NCBI GenBank assembly: GCA_002428985.1
Contig: DIYL01000040.1
Span: forward strand, 62,001-126,000
Direction: 5' to 3'
DNA: 64,000 nucleotides
Origin: Anaerolineales bacterium UBA6055
Lineage (GTDB): Bacteria; Chloroflexota; Anaerolineae; Aggregatilineales; Phototrophicaceae
The notes under the pieces are model-generated. The model did no database searches, was not told the DNA's origin, and saw nothing but the letters and a program-made list of their open reading frames with translations. Both the position numbers and the translations under genes were made by a program. Of the stretch, positions 1 through 9,894 are shown piece by piece. Each line of letters starts with the position of its first letter. Position 1 is the stretch's first letter.

Positions 1-3000
1 CCTTTTGATACGACTAACGGGAAGGTAATCATCTCTTTTTCTTTGTCGTATAGGGCGAGATAAACCTCTTCGGCACCCGTAACCATAGGGACTTGCTCAC
101 GAACAATGTCAAACATGTCATTCAAATTCAGCGTTGATGAAATCGCTTGACTGAGCGCATTGATTGTTAGTAATTCTTCAAAACGTTCACTGGTTTCTGT
201 TTGTAGGCGTGCATTTTCAATCGCTACGGCGACCTGTGACCCTAACGCCCGTGCTAGGCGGACTTTTTGCTGTGTAAGCGTGGATTCATCATTGGACACT
301 TGTTGAAGCTGAATCAAGCCGATAGATGCATCACGAACGACCAATGGAACGAGCATGCGTGCACCGTATTCGCTATCCAAGAGCTCTTTAAGTTCGAGCG
401 GATACGGAAGGTCTTGTCCCTCAACAATAACGATAACTTCACGACTTTCTAGTGCTTGGAATTTAGCTTCATAATTTTTAAGGTCGTATGTTAAATCAGT
501 GATTTCATTATCGTATGCTTTACCACTGCTTGAAATCCGTGCTTGAACATCAAGTGAATTATCGACCTCGTCATAAATCATAATCATACACTCATCCATA
601 TCGAGTGCACTAAACATGAGTTCGGCGACGGTACGGAATACGTCATTCAGATCAAGAGTGAGTGATGTGGCTTGGGCAGCTTCGAGCAATGTACCGAGTT
701 CGTTGGTACGTTCAAAGGTTTGTTCGAATAACTCTGCATTTGCCAGTGCAATCGCGACCTGACTCGCAAAGGCAAACGCAACATGCTGTTCAGAGCGGGT
801 GATATACAAATCATGTTCATGTTTGACGAGAATCAGCATCCCGACAACATGCCCTTGATTTACGAGTGGCACACCAAGCCAACTTTTAGCTTGCTCTTCG
901 CCGGGTAGACCAAATGGCTCAATACCATCGTCATCGGTTAATGCCAACACCCGTTGTGTATCGACCAATTCTTGGACACGTGAATGCCCTGAAATGAGAA
1001 TGTTGCGCGTTGGTTCATCACTATCGATACCAGCGGCACCTTCGAGCCTCATATATGATCCGGTACGTCGCCACATCGTCATCGTATCAAATGGGATAAT
1101 CCAGCCCATTTCCTCAAGTGCAAGGTCAATGACTTCGTCGCGTTCCAACGATGCTGTAATACGCGAGGACACTTCTGTTAATGCTGCTAGCTGATTCGCA
1201 CGGTTTTCGATAGCCCGTTCGAGTTCGGCACGTTCTGTCACATCTTCAACCAGCAATACCGCACCGCGCACGATTTGATCATAGCGCAGTGGATAGAGGT
1301 ACAAGTTCATGATGTAATTATTGTCATCATCTGGCGGACGATAACCAATAAGCTCGGCAGGTTTACCATCTTCTAGGACGGCATGGAGTTCTTGTTTGAG
1401 CGCACCACCTAGAGAGGGTTGGTAAGAGAAAAGGTCACTTTGAATCGCATCGGTTGACCATTGATAACGGTCTTGCATAAATTCATTCATATTGAGGATG
1501 CGACCAGATTGATCTAGTACGACAATACCTTGCTGAATGGATTCAACAACCGACTCGTTAAAGATCTGTAAGTTAACTGCACGATTGAAGAGACGTGCAC
1601 TTTGGATTGCTCCGGCAACTAATTGTGCCATACGGCGAAGGATCGGTAATGACTCTACATAATTTTCGATGTCATATGTGCTGGCACTACCAATGTGAAT
1701 TGCACCAAGTGACTCACCACCTGTGATGAGTGGGAGTACTAGGCTGACTTTTTCGCCTTGCGACTGCCAACTGAGGATGTCTGCAAAACGATTGTCGTCA
1801 TCTTCACCAAGGATGTATAGTTGCGAGTCACGTTGTTCAAGTGAATACCCTAGAGCTGTATTGGCAAGGCTTGACGGTTGCTCGGTTTCAAACTCTAGCT
1901 CGCCACCGCCAGCGTAACTTGCTTTAATCATATCGAAACCCTGTGTTTCGTCATTGGCAACAACGACTGACATCATCGAGAACGGCACGATTTTGAGTGT
2001 ACCATGTGTGACGAGTTGAACTAAGTTGTCGAAGTCGAGGGTGCTAGCGACTGCCTCAGAAATTTCGTTAAGGCGGGCTTCTTGCTCTACGTTTTTCTCG
2101 GTTTCGCGGAACAAACGTGTATTTTCGATCATGGATGCCGCTTGGTGGGCGAAGATTTCCAAGACCTCCATCGTTTGGCGATCTGGGCGTTTGTTGTTAT
2201 AAGGACGGTCAAGGCTGATTGTACCGAGCAATTCGCTATTCATCGAACCTGCAATACGGATGATGAGCATATCACCATCATGCCAGTCTAATTTGGTGCT
2301 TGGCTTAATGCTACGGCTATCGTCATAGGCAACGCTTAAGGCACTTAGTTCTGGGATATACCATTCTTCAGCATCTTGAATCGGGAAAAAGTAACAATCG
2401 CCATCACGGAACGCTTGTTGATCAAATATTGACTCTAATTTTTCGAGTGAAATATGTCGATCTTTGGTCTCTTCAAAATAGCCGATTGGCAAACCCGCAT
2501 GAGCGACACGATTGACCTGATTGGTTCGACGATCTAATAATGTCATCAACACCGTATCGAAGCCGACACTTTGTTGTACACTGTATGCAATAGCTTCGAG
2601 GACAATGACAGGGTCTGTGTTGCTCTGTACCATCTGGCCCAATTCGAAGATACGGTTTAGCTGTTCGACCCGACTCCGTAAGCGCTGACCACGTTCCATT
2701 TGGTCTGTAAAGCGCACCCAGTTTTGATAACCGAGTGTGGCTTTTGTCGAGAGCGTCATCAAGAATGCCGATGCACGTTCATCAAAGCGATTCGACTCTG
2801 TATGGTGGACATGAATCACGCCAACAATTTGATCAAGATATAAAATTGCGGTGGCAACTGCTGATCCCGCTGTGTGCGGGAGGGCAGTTTTATCACTTGT
2901 CTCGTAACTTGAGACAAGCACAGGGTCGGCTCCACGAAGAACTGCTTCTTGTTCAATATCAGCGAGTTCTTTCATGACTTCAGCACCACCAATCCGACGA

Positions 3001-5708
3001 TCTAACATCGGTTCGGTTGGACTATCCCATTCATCTTGCGGACGTAATAAAACGACGGTACTGCCATCTGCTTTGGTTGCGAGGGCGGCTTCGTGACGGA
3101 TTGCGTCAAGAATCTGGTCGATGTCGTTGGTTAACATCAGCTCATTACTGACGCGCGAAATAGCATCTAACTCTTCCATACGGCGGCGCAAATTTTCGCC
3201 GGTTGCTTCATATAGGTTCAAACGGTCGACTGCTGATGCAATTTGTGCTGACACCGTTTGCATCGCGCGTACGTCTTCTTGTGTATAATTGCCTTCTGCA
3301 CGGTTGGATACACCTAGCTCACCTAATTTCTTGTCACCGACGACTAGAGGAACAAGCAATGTTCTGTGGATATCAAAACGGCTCGCGAGATGATGATAAC
3401 TATCGACAATCATTCGCTTATCGTTATGAACATCATCGGTGAAGAATGGCTCGCCAGATATAGCGACACTATGTTCAAAATTCGGCGAGTTGATATCCTG
3501 TACAATCGGTTCGTTAACCTCTATACCGTATACCCAACTTGGGTATGTAATTAAGCTACCCGCAGATTCGTCAAGGACATTGATGTAAACGATCGGACTA
3601 TCTATGAATTTGCCGATTTCTTCGAGGACAGGTTTAAAGCTTTCATTTGTTGTAACGACTGATCCTGCTAATTCTGCGATACGACGCAGACGATCCGCTT
3701 GCTCTGCACGGATTTGAACCTCACGGAACAGACGGGCATTTTCAATAATGGCGGCGGCTTGAGTCGCAAAAATCAGTAATAAACGGGCATCGTTGTCATC
3801 ATAATCTAGCCCGCCAATTTTATTTGAGACTTGCACAACACCTAAACGGCGACCACCTGCCGACATAACAGCAATCAGTGTTTTCTTAACCCCGATCGCC
3901 TCTGCCGTCTGATCAAGACCTGCCTCAAACACGAGGGTGTCACTATAGACGCGATTGCTATACCAGTATTCATCATCTTCCCATAAGTCTGCCATGACAG
4001 TCCCAGGAGTCAGATCAATATTATAGAATTCGATCAATTCATCTGGAACACCATAATAGGGCAACTGGCTTTCTAGGCGACCACGGGTTTCGTTATAGAG
4101 CAGAACGCCACACATTTCAGATTCCATCAAACGGGCGATTCGGTCATTAATCTCGCTGAAAAATTCACTTTCATGGCTTAATGCGCCGATAGCATGTGTC
4201 ATTTCTTGAAGACCAAGTAGTTCCGTATCGATCCGGCGTTCACGTTGATACAAACGCACATTTTCGACAATAATAGCAGCCTGTGCGATTAGAACTTGTA
4301 AGTTTTGAATATCACGTGGGGTAAAGCCATCTTCGCTACGTTTATTACTGACAGCGATAATACCGATACGTTCGCCACCAATAGCCATTGGCATAAGTGC
4401 TGTATTGCGAATACCTGCAATCTCGACAAGCGGCGCGAGACCAATCGCTTCGAGGAGGGGTTCGCCAGTAACATTATTGGTGAACCAGTAGGGTTGATTT
4501 TCCCAAATATCACGCTGTGGCGAGCCTTCTGGCATGGCGAAGAAAATAGACTGCGCAATACTGTCTGGCATACCATAGAAGGGTAATTGCGGTACAAGAC
4601 CATCACGATCTTCACTATAAGTAAACACCCCACACATATCAACTTCGAGTAAACGAGAAATCCGCTCGGTCAGTAGTTCGAAGATTGGTGCAGCATCTTC
4701 ACCAGAACGTGGTTGTTCAGCAATATCTTGTAATGTGGCAATATCCCGAATGCGGTTTTCTTGATCGGTGTATAGTTCTGCATTTTGAATTGCAATTGTG
4801 ACTGAACTAGCAACCGCTTGTAATAGTGACAAATGGGATTGTTTATAACGTTCTTGGTTTGAACCATAGAAGGTTAATGTCCCGAAGAGGCGATTGGTCG
4901 TCTCTAGGGGGATAGAGATGGCACTTTGATAATCCATATCAGCCATCATCGGATGAATATCTACGAGTTCGTTATAGCTGTTGAGGATAATGGGTTTGTG
5001 GTTTTCTGCGACCCAACCCGCGATGCCTTCGCCCATGCGATATTGACCGCCAAGTTCTGCCATCGAAATCAGGTAACGGGTATCGCCAACCCAACCTCGT
5101 TGAACAATCGCATTGACATCGTTATTCCATACACAAATTTCACCCGCGATTGCTGGAAATTGCTTAATCATTGTATCGAGGATGACTTGTGACGATTGTT
5201 CGATATTCATGCTGGCATTGGTCAAATCACCAATTTGTTTAATCATGGACATCGCTAATGAAAAATCAACACCAGACCCGTCAATATTTTCATTGGTCAT
5301 CTCGCGCATGGTAATGACAATGCGCCGACCTTCATCTGTTGGGATGGTGTGTGATGTGGCGGATACCCACTGCTCGTTGAGCTGGAACGACGTTTGTGCC
5401 GTTTTATTGAATAACGCAAAGAAATTATCCGATGGATTGATATTACTGACGATATATTCCAAACTCGGCACATCGCCATTTGTCCCAAACATGCGACGCG
5501 TCGCATCGTTAATATGAACGAGTTGACCATGCGGCGTGACAAGAATCACCGCAGATTCTTCTTCGTCCATCGTCGGGACAGTATCTATAACACTTTCGGC
5601 ATCAAGGGCAACTCCAAAATCCTGACGCGATTGTGTCCAGACATATAGTCCGATTAGCGTCAGGATACCCATAATGACCATTACAATTGCAAACGTCGCA
5701 ACGCCCAT
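1..5708 (-). CDS. Giant PAS/GAF-repeat membrane sensor (C-terminus beyond window)
   Basis: One reading frame stays open from an ATG at 5708 to the left edge, giving at least 1,902 residues with the C-terminus missing. Residues 1-22 form one transmembrane helix. A PAS domain follows (about 37-140), then seven consecutive GAF domains (about 165-1377), a second PAS (about 1380-1497) and three more GAF domains (1503 to the edge). Most GAF units end in the family linker IENARLFRE or a variant and contain LVPLV/LG-type strands. GAF and PAS domains bind small ligands or sense redox and light; such chains normally end in a histidine kinase or cyclase, which would lie outside the window. It begins 53 bases after the REC-GGDEF gene, so the two are probably one operon and signal together. 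No chromophore cysteine was assigned. The family call is firm; ligand and output are unknown. Confidence 0.88.
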   Translation of the reverse strand, partial: MGVATFAIVMVIMGILTLIGLYVWTQSRQDFGVALDAESVIDTVPTMDEEESAVILVTPHGQLVHINDATRRMFGTNGDVPSLEYIVSNINPSDNFFALFNKTAQTSFQLNEQWVSATSHTIPTDEGRRIVITMREMTNENIDGSGVDFSLAMSMIKQIGDLTNASMNIEQSSQVILDTMIKQFPAIAGEICVWNNDVNAIVQRGWVGDTRYLISMAELGGQYRMGEGIAGWVAENHKPIILNSYNELVDIHPMMADMDYQSAISIPLETTNRLFGTLTFYGSNQERYKQSHLSLLQAVASSVTIAIQNAELYTDQENRIRDIATLQDIAEQPRSGEDAAPIFELLTERISRLLEVDMCGVFTYSEDRDGLVPQLPFYGMPDSIAQSIFFAMPEGSPQRDIWENQPYWFTNNVTGEPLLEAIGLAPLVEIAGIRNTALMPMAIGGERIGIIAVSNKRSEDGFTPRDIQNLQVLIAQAAIIVENVRLYQRERRIDTELLGLQEMTHAIGALSHESEFFSEINDRIARLMESEMCGVLLYNETRGRLESQLPYYGVPDELIEFYNIDLTPGTVMADLWEDDEYWYSNRVYSDTLVFEAGLDQTAEAIGVKKTLIAVMSAGGRRLGVVQVSNKIGGLDYDDNDARLLLIFATQAAAIIENARLFREVQIRAEQADRLRRIAELAGSVVTTNESFKPVLEEIGKFIDSPIVYINVLDESAGSLITYPSWVYGIEVNEPIVQDINSPNFEHSVAISGEPFFTDDVHNDKRMIVDSYHHLASRFDIHRTLLVPLVVGDKKLGELGVSNRAEGNYTQEDVRAMQTVSAQIASAVDRLNLYEATGENLRRRMEELDAISRVSNELMLTNDIDQILDAIRHEAALATKADGSTVVLLRPQDEWDSPTEPMLDRRIGGAEVMKELADIEQEAVLRGADPVLVSSYETSDKTALPHTAGSAVATAILYLDQIVGVIHVHHTESNRFDERASAFLMTLSTKATLGYQNWVRFTDQMERGQRLRSRVEQLNRIFELGQMVQSNTDPVIVLEAIAYSVQQSVGFDTVLMTLLDRRTNQVNRVAHAGLPIGYFEETKDRHISLEKLESIFDQQAFRDGDCYFFPIQDAEEWYIPELSALSVAYDDSRSIKPSTKLDWHDGDMLIIRIAGSMNSELLGTISLDRPYNNKRPDRQTMEVLEIFAHQAASMIENTRLFRETEKNVEQEARLNEISEAVASTLDFDNLVQLVTHGTLKIVPFSMMSVVVANDETQGFDMIKASYAGGGELEFETEQPSSLANTALGYSLEQRDSQLYILGEDDDNRFADILSWQSQGEKVSLVLPLITGGESLGAIHIGSASTYDIENYVESLPILRRMAQLVAGAIQSARLFNRAVNLQIFNESVVESIQQGIVVLDQSGRILNMNEFMQDRYQWSTDAIQSDLFSYQPSLGGALKQELHAVLEDGKPAELIGYRPPDDDNNYIMNLYLYPLRYDQIVRGAVLLVEDVTERAELERAIENRANQLAALTEVSSRITASLERDEVIDLALEEMGWIIPFDTMTMWRRTGSYMRLEGAAGIDSDEPTRNILISGHSRVQELVDTQRVLALTDDDGIEPFGLPGEEQAKSWLGVPLVNQGHVVGMLILVKHEHDLYITRSEQHVAFAFASQVAIALANAELFEQTFERTNELGTLLEAAQATSLTLDLNDVFRTVAELMFSALDMDECMIMIYDEVDNSLDVQARISSSGKAYDNEITDLTYDLKNYEAKFQALESREVIVIVEGQDLPYPLELKELLDSEYGARMLVPLVVRDASIGLIQLQQVSNDESTLTQQKVRLARALGSQVAVAIENARLQTETSERFEELLTINALSQAISSTLNLNDMFDIVREQVPMVTGAEEVYLALYDKEKEMITFPLVVSK

Positions 5709-5761
5709 AATACTTTTTTACCTGCAACTCTATTTACTTGAGGAACCCCATGGATGACCAA

Positions 5762-6682
5762 TTACCATGACGTTAGAATATCGCCTGCGGAATCGCTACT
5801 TGCTTGTCCACGACGGTCTTCGGCGGCTAGCTCTGTAATTTCGCGGATGTCTGAGAACTGGTGTGTACGGGTCGAGACGGAACCAATTGCAAGATTCATG
5901 AGTTCAACCTGCTTTTCGCCACCTTGTTCTGGCACAAGGATATATCCACGTTCACGGTCAATGAAGGAATAATGCTGCTTGACGCGTGATTCAAAATCGT
6001 CGGTCAGCTTATCAATGATGGAATCGACATTAGCTGTGTGGGTGATAACAACAAAGTTGTCTTGTCCCGGGTTACCGATGAAGTCGTTGGCTGTGCCGAG
6101 TTGATCGACAATTTCCCCAATCATAAGTGTGGAAAAACGCAGAACTTCGTCACCTGCCGTCCAACCATACACTTCGGAAAATTCTTTGTAGCCATTGATT
6201 TTAATATCAATATATGTCCACTCATCATCACTGCGCATCAAATCGCGCAAATGATCTTCGATGAGGCGACCAGTTGGTAAATTTGTTTTACCATCAATGT
6301 TTTTGACGCGATCAGACGCTTGGATTGCATTGACAACGCGTAATTTTAGTTCTTCGATGTCAAATGGTTTGGTGATGTAATCATCCGCACCAATTTCTAG
6401 ACCACGAATTTTATCACTACGTTCGTCTTTTTGTGTCAAGAAGATAATTGGCACATGGCTAGTACGCTTTGTCTCGCGTAGTTGAATACATACGTCATAA
6501 CCATTCATATCTGGCAAATTAATATCTAGCACAATTAAGTGTGGAAGTTTTTTGCTCACACTCGCCAGAGCTTCCTCACCTTTAGGGGCAACTTCGACTT
6601 CATATCCTTGCCCGCCAAAATAGATGCGGAGCATATTGGAAATGTCAAAGTCATCTTCTACGACTAGGATACGTTTACTCAT
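5762..6682 (-). CDS. Response regulator, REC plus degenerate GGDEF domain
   Basis: A 306-residue protein. Residues 1-120 are a receiver domain with acidic pocket E9-D10-D11, phospho-acceptor D53 (VLDINLP), T83 and K105 (TKPF). Residues 130-290 resemble a GGDEF cyclase fold: it starts with TNLPTGRLI, like the family's LTGLPNRR, and the signature region reads GNPGQDNF at 203-210, so the GG[DE]EF active-site loop is lost and cyclase activity is unlikely. The start at 6682 was chosen because GAGGG precedes it at good spacing; an upstream in-frame ATG at 6730 adds 16 poorly conserved residues. The gene sits upstream of the giant GAF sensor on the same strand and is its likely partner. The second domain may bind nucleotide or act as a protein interface. 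Confidence 0.87.
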   Translation of the reverse strand: MSKRILVVEDDFDISNMLRIYFGGQGYEVEVAPKGEEALASVSKKLPHLIVLDINLPDMNGYDVCIQLRETKRTSHVPIIFLTQKDERSDKIRGLEIGADDYITKPFDIEELKLRVVNAIQASDRVKNIDGKTNLPTGRLIEDHLRDLMRSDDEWTYIDIKINGYKEFSEVYGWTAGDEVLRFSTLMIGEIVDQLGTANDFIGNPGQDNFVVITHTANVDSIIDKLTDDFESRVKQHYSFIDRERGYILVPEQGGEKQVELMNLAIGSVSTRTHQFSDIREITELAAEDRRGQASSDSAGDILTSW

Positions 6683-6731
6683 GCTTTTACCCTCACAGTA
6701 ATTATCGGGGTGAAATTGGCAAGATTTCACT

Positions 6732-6753
6732 ATCTATACAAACTCGTATAGAT
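6732..6753. promoter_or_regulatory. Inverted repeat upstream of the response regulator
   Basis: ATCTATAC and GTATAGAT, 8-base perfect arms separated by 6 bases, lie 50 bases upstream of the response-regulator start. The size and position suit an operator for a dimeric regulator. No regulator can be assigned from sequence. Confidence 0.35.
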
Positions 6754-7074
6754 TAACTATACATCAGATACCTTAACGATGCATCATAAGGTTTCCTCGA
6801 GTTTTGAATTGCTAACGGTTTCGATAGCATTCACCAACCTCATATTTACCTGACATGAGGCTAAATTGCAATTACCCAGTTGTACCAGTGACAAGATTGC
6901 CTGCAACGAATATGTAACAAGAGTTACAAAACTGATTCATGATTACTCAGATATACGCATTATCGTGGTGGGGAAATAGCAAAGAAGACACAGATTGTGT
7001 GCCTTCTATTGCTTACATTATTTACGTGTAAATCATAAATTTCAAAAATGTTTTACAGGTCTAGCGAATGCACG
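6754..7074. other. Gene-free stretch with an imperfect hairpin
   Basis: No convincing coding frame is seen between the methyltransferase stop and the response-regulator promoter region. At 6978-7013 an imperfect hairpin (AGCAA/TTGCT, GAAG/CTTC and CACA/TGTG paired segments) may end transcription from the methyltransferase gene, but no T tract follows it on the minus strand. Confidence 0.4.
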
Positions 7075-7866
7075 CTATGCCTTTGGTAAAATTGTTGTTG
7101 CAATAAACCCACTATTTTGTTTCGTTAACTTTGAACTATCAACTGCTATTTCTGCCCAGCGTTGTGGGTAAGATGTGAGGAGATAGTCGATGGTCTGTTC
7201 TTTCAGTCCGTATCCTGTAAAGTCGTGCTCGTCAATGAAAAATTGAATATCTGCTTGGAGCTTTGCAAAATTATCTTTTTCGCGTTCGACATAACTTTCG
7301 CGCGGAGTATCAAATACGAACGACCCTCCATGAAAATGTACGCGTAATTGATCGATCATATCTTGTACATCTTTTTTAGCGATGAACATCAATACGCCTT
7401 CTGCAATGAACAGGTAATTGTCATTCTCTGTTTGTGGGATGCGTTTGATCCAATTGAGGCTGGCGGCAGAATCGGCGACGAATAATAGATTCTCATTCTG
7501 AGAATCGACCTTGTGGCGGATATTAATGGCTGGGGGCAAATCAAGAATAACCCACTCGGCGCGATCAACACCAAGGCGATAGGGACGTGCGGATAAACCA
7601 CCACCGAGTTCGATAATCACCGGATTATCGTGTTCCTCAATGAATGTATTGGTAATTTCATCAATAATCGCTGTACGGATATTTGACGCAAGTTCAAATG
7701 ATGGTGTATACCACGCATCGTAATCGGGGTATTTAGGCATCCACTGATACCACTCATGTGACCATTCATCAGAAAATAAACCATCATCGCGGTCATGCTC
7801 ACTGGCACGGGCGCGTAAGGTCATGATAAGGGTGCGACTGACACCATTTAATCGGGCATGAATCAT
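7075..7866 (-). CDS. SAM-dependent methyltransferase, leucine carboxyl methyltransferase-like family
   Basis: A 263-residue class I methyltransferase. The SAM-binding strand and loop read VIIELGGGLSARPYR near residues 83-97, followed by WVILDLPPAI and a YLFIAEGVLMFI segment, an order typical of the PPM1/LCMT/TcmP family, whose members methylate carboxyl or hydroxyl groups on proteins or small molecules. The N-terminus GVSRTLIMTLRARA also fits that family. It is transcribed alone on the minus strand, 143 bases after the SDR gene's stop and 392 bases before the regulator start. The substrate cannot be read from sequence; other small O-methyltransferase subfamilies remain possible. Confidence 0.75.
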   Translation of the reverse strand: MIHARLNGVSRTLIMTLRARASEHDRDDGLFSDEWSHEWYQWMPKYPDYDAWYTPSFELASNIRTAIIDEITNTFIEEHDNPVIIELGGGLSARPYRLGVDRAEWVILDLPPAINIRHKVDSQNENLLFVADSAASLNWIKRIPQTENDNYLFIAEGVLMFIAKKDVQDMIDQLRVHFHGGSFVFDTPRESYVEREKDNFAKLQADIQFFIDEHDFTGYGLKEQTIDYLLTSYPQRWAEIAVDSSKLTKQNSGFIATTILPKA

Positions 7867-8009
7867 AGGGTCTGTACCTTCTTTCGTTTATAACCCTTAT
7901 CATAGCATGTGTCTAACTTTCTCGCTAATAGAGGCAAAAGTTTGTGATCGCAAAGAACGTCATAATCCACCATTTAGTATGATGAATTATGACTAAGTAT
8001 TTTGCAACT

Positions 8010-8777
8010 CTACAGGTGATAGCCCCCATCAACGGGAAGAACTGCGCCGCTAATGAATGATGCTTCATTTGTACAGAGGAAAGCAATCACATTGCCGATG
8101 TCATTTGGTAATCCAACGCGACCTACTGCAGTACTCGAAGCAATATAATCTCGGGCTTGAGGCATTATCTCATTGAATAACACTGCGTTGAAATCATCAT
8201 CAAGGCCACCTGGAGCAACGGCATTGACTGTTATTTTTCGAGAGCCGAGGAAACTGGCTAGATATAATGTCAGACTCTGAAGAGCTGCTTTCAAAGGACC
8301 GTAACTCACCAGAGGGGCAAAGGCAATTTTCGCTGTTCCAGAACCAAGATTGATAATTCGCCCACCATCTGCAATCTGATTCATGAGGCGTTGGACAAGG
8401 AAGAAAATGCTCTTGTAGTTGACATTGTAGATCGTATCAAGATCACTTTCAGTAATTTTATCAAATGTACCCAGACGCAGTGTGCCAGCATTGTTAATCA
8501 GAATATCAAAGTCTGATCGACCCCAATCGGCAAGGACATTGTTGAAGTCTTGTACAAAGCGATCTAGTTCAGTTGTACCTGTAAGATCGACTTGGATTGC
8601 CTTTGCACGAACGCCCAAAGCTTCTAAGTCTTGAACAGTCTGTTGAGCAGTATCTTGTTGCTCACGGTAAGTGATAATGACATCTGCTCCTCGAGTTGCC
8701 AGTGCCAGAGCTGTTTCACGTCCAATGTTACGATTGCCGCCTGTAACCAACGCTACCTTATTTTCTAATGCTGTCAT
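8010..8777 (-). CDS. Short-chain dehydrogenase/reductase
   Basis: A 255-residue classical SDR. The Rossmann motif TGGNRNIG lies at residues 12-19, NNAG at 95-98, catalytic S146, Y159 and K163 (YGPLK), and the C-terminal PVDGG motif is present. Such enzymes reduce carbonyls or oxidise alcohols with NAD(P)H; FabG-like 3-oxoacyl reduction is one option. A GGAG ribosome site 8 bases upstream supports the start at 8777. It follows the AraC regulator gene on the same strand after 98 bases, so that regulator may control it. Substrate unknown. Confidence 0.88.
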   Translation of the reverse strand: MTALENKVALVTGGNRNIGRETALALATRGADVIITYREQQDTAQQTVQDLEALGVRAKAIQVDLTGTTELDRFVQDFNNVLADWGRSDFDILINNAGTLRLGTFDKITESDLDTIYNVNYKSIFFLVQRLMNQIADGGRIINLGSGTAKIAFAPLVSYGPLKAALQSLTLYLASFLGSRKITVNAVAPGGLDDDFNAVLFNEIMPQARDYIASSTAVGRVGLPNDIGNVIAFLCTNEASFISGAVLPVDGGYHL

Positions 8778-8875
8778 TTGTGTATCTCCATATCGTATTT
8801 GTTATTGATATTTCTACGATATAGCGGGATAGAGGCAGTTAAAAGGCAACTTTCTAAGGCAGTATGTTCAATTTC

Positions 8876-9805
8876 TCAGGTATCCGAAATGTTTGAATTG
8901 CTACGACGAAACTCGCTTGGTGTAAGCCCAGTATGTTTTTTGAAAAATCGAGAGAAATGTGTAGGTTCTTGAAAGCCAAGCTGATAAGCAATTTCTTTAA
9001 CTGAATTGGTTGTCATTGCCAATAATGATTGAGCTTCAGCAATCATTTTTTCTGTAATCCAAGTGTTGACTGTCTTGCCTGTTTTACTTTTGATGACTGT
9101 ACTAAAGTAATTGGGATGCAGCGTTTGTAACTCGGCAAAATCTTGTACGCGTAAGAGTTGAGTTGCTCTACCATTGACTAGATCACGGAAGTGATTTTCT
9201 AAGTTATTTTTGAAGGTTGTAACAATTGGTGAGGAGATTACCCCCTCTTCCTGTGGGTCATAGTCACTCCAAAACATTTCTTTGATTTTTAGCAGGAAAA
9301 TCATTAGTAGGTTACTAAGGATCCGCCACTTATAAGCAGATTGTCCCTCGTATTCATTTGTTAATTGGTCACAGAGTGCAACAAAAGGGAGGAAAGTCGC
9401 GGAGTCTAAATACTGTGGCGGAACGGTTTCAGCGAGCAGAAATGGGAATTCGTCAAATAGGTTTGCACCTAGATATTGCTTTAAGAACTTTTCTGAAAAC
9501 GTAATGATGTAACCAGAATACGGTTCGTTGACCTCAAAGCGCTTGATGTGACCGGGATTAGTGAAATAGATGGTTTGCGGTTGTGTATTAAATGTTTGAT
9601 TGTCTAGCATATAACGACCGTAACCATCTTTGATAATTACAAAGGTGTAGTAATTGGCTCGAAATAAAGGGGACTGATTCGGATATTGTTGTCTCAGTCT
9701 GTCCGTGAGGTGAATAGTGAATTCCTCTTCTTGTGAAAACGGGATACCAAGGGCTTGGTAAAAGTTGGATAGGGTATCAAATAATCTGATTTCTTCATTT
9801 TTCAT
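8876..9805 (-). CDS. AraC-family transcriptional regulator
   Basis: A 309-residue protein. Residues 1-190 look like the cupin-type AraC ligand-binding half (YYTFVIIKDGYGRYML, PGHIKRFEV). The C-terminal ~100 residues form the double helix-turn-helix: IAEAQSLLAMTTNSVKEIAY followed by FQEPTHFSRFFKKHTGLTPSEFRR, the classic AraC/XylS signature. It lies upstream of the SDR gene on the same strand, which makes that gene the first candidate target. Effector unknown. Confidence 0.92.
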   Translation of the reverse strand: MKNEEIRLFDTLSNFYQALGIPFSQEEEFTIHLTDRLRQQYPNQSPLFRANYYTFVIIKDGYGRYMLDNQTFNTQPQTIYFTNPGHIKRFEVNEPYSGYIITFSEKFLKQYLGANLFDEFPFLLAETVPPQYLDSATFLPFVALCDQLTNEYEGQSAYKWRILSNLLMIFLLKIKEMFWSDYDPQEEGVISSPIVTTFKNNLENHFRDLVNGRATQLLRVQDFAELQTLHPNYFSTVIKSKTGKTVNTWITEKMIAEAQSLLAMTTNSVKEIAYQLGFQEPTHFSRFFKKHTGLTPSEFRRSNSNISDT

Positions 9806-9894
9806 TGATATTCAACTGTTCTATCAAGTTAGACTTAGCGTAAACTACGTTTTCATCCTTCGGCTGAAATTAGCTTCTGTCACCATTGAAAATT

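Noticed and set aside
4289..5542. Several overlapping reading frames on both strands inside the first 5.7 kb
   Set aside because: All are shadows of the single continuous GAF-repeat frame that runs from 5708 to the left edge.
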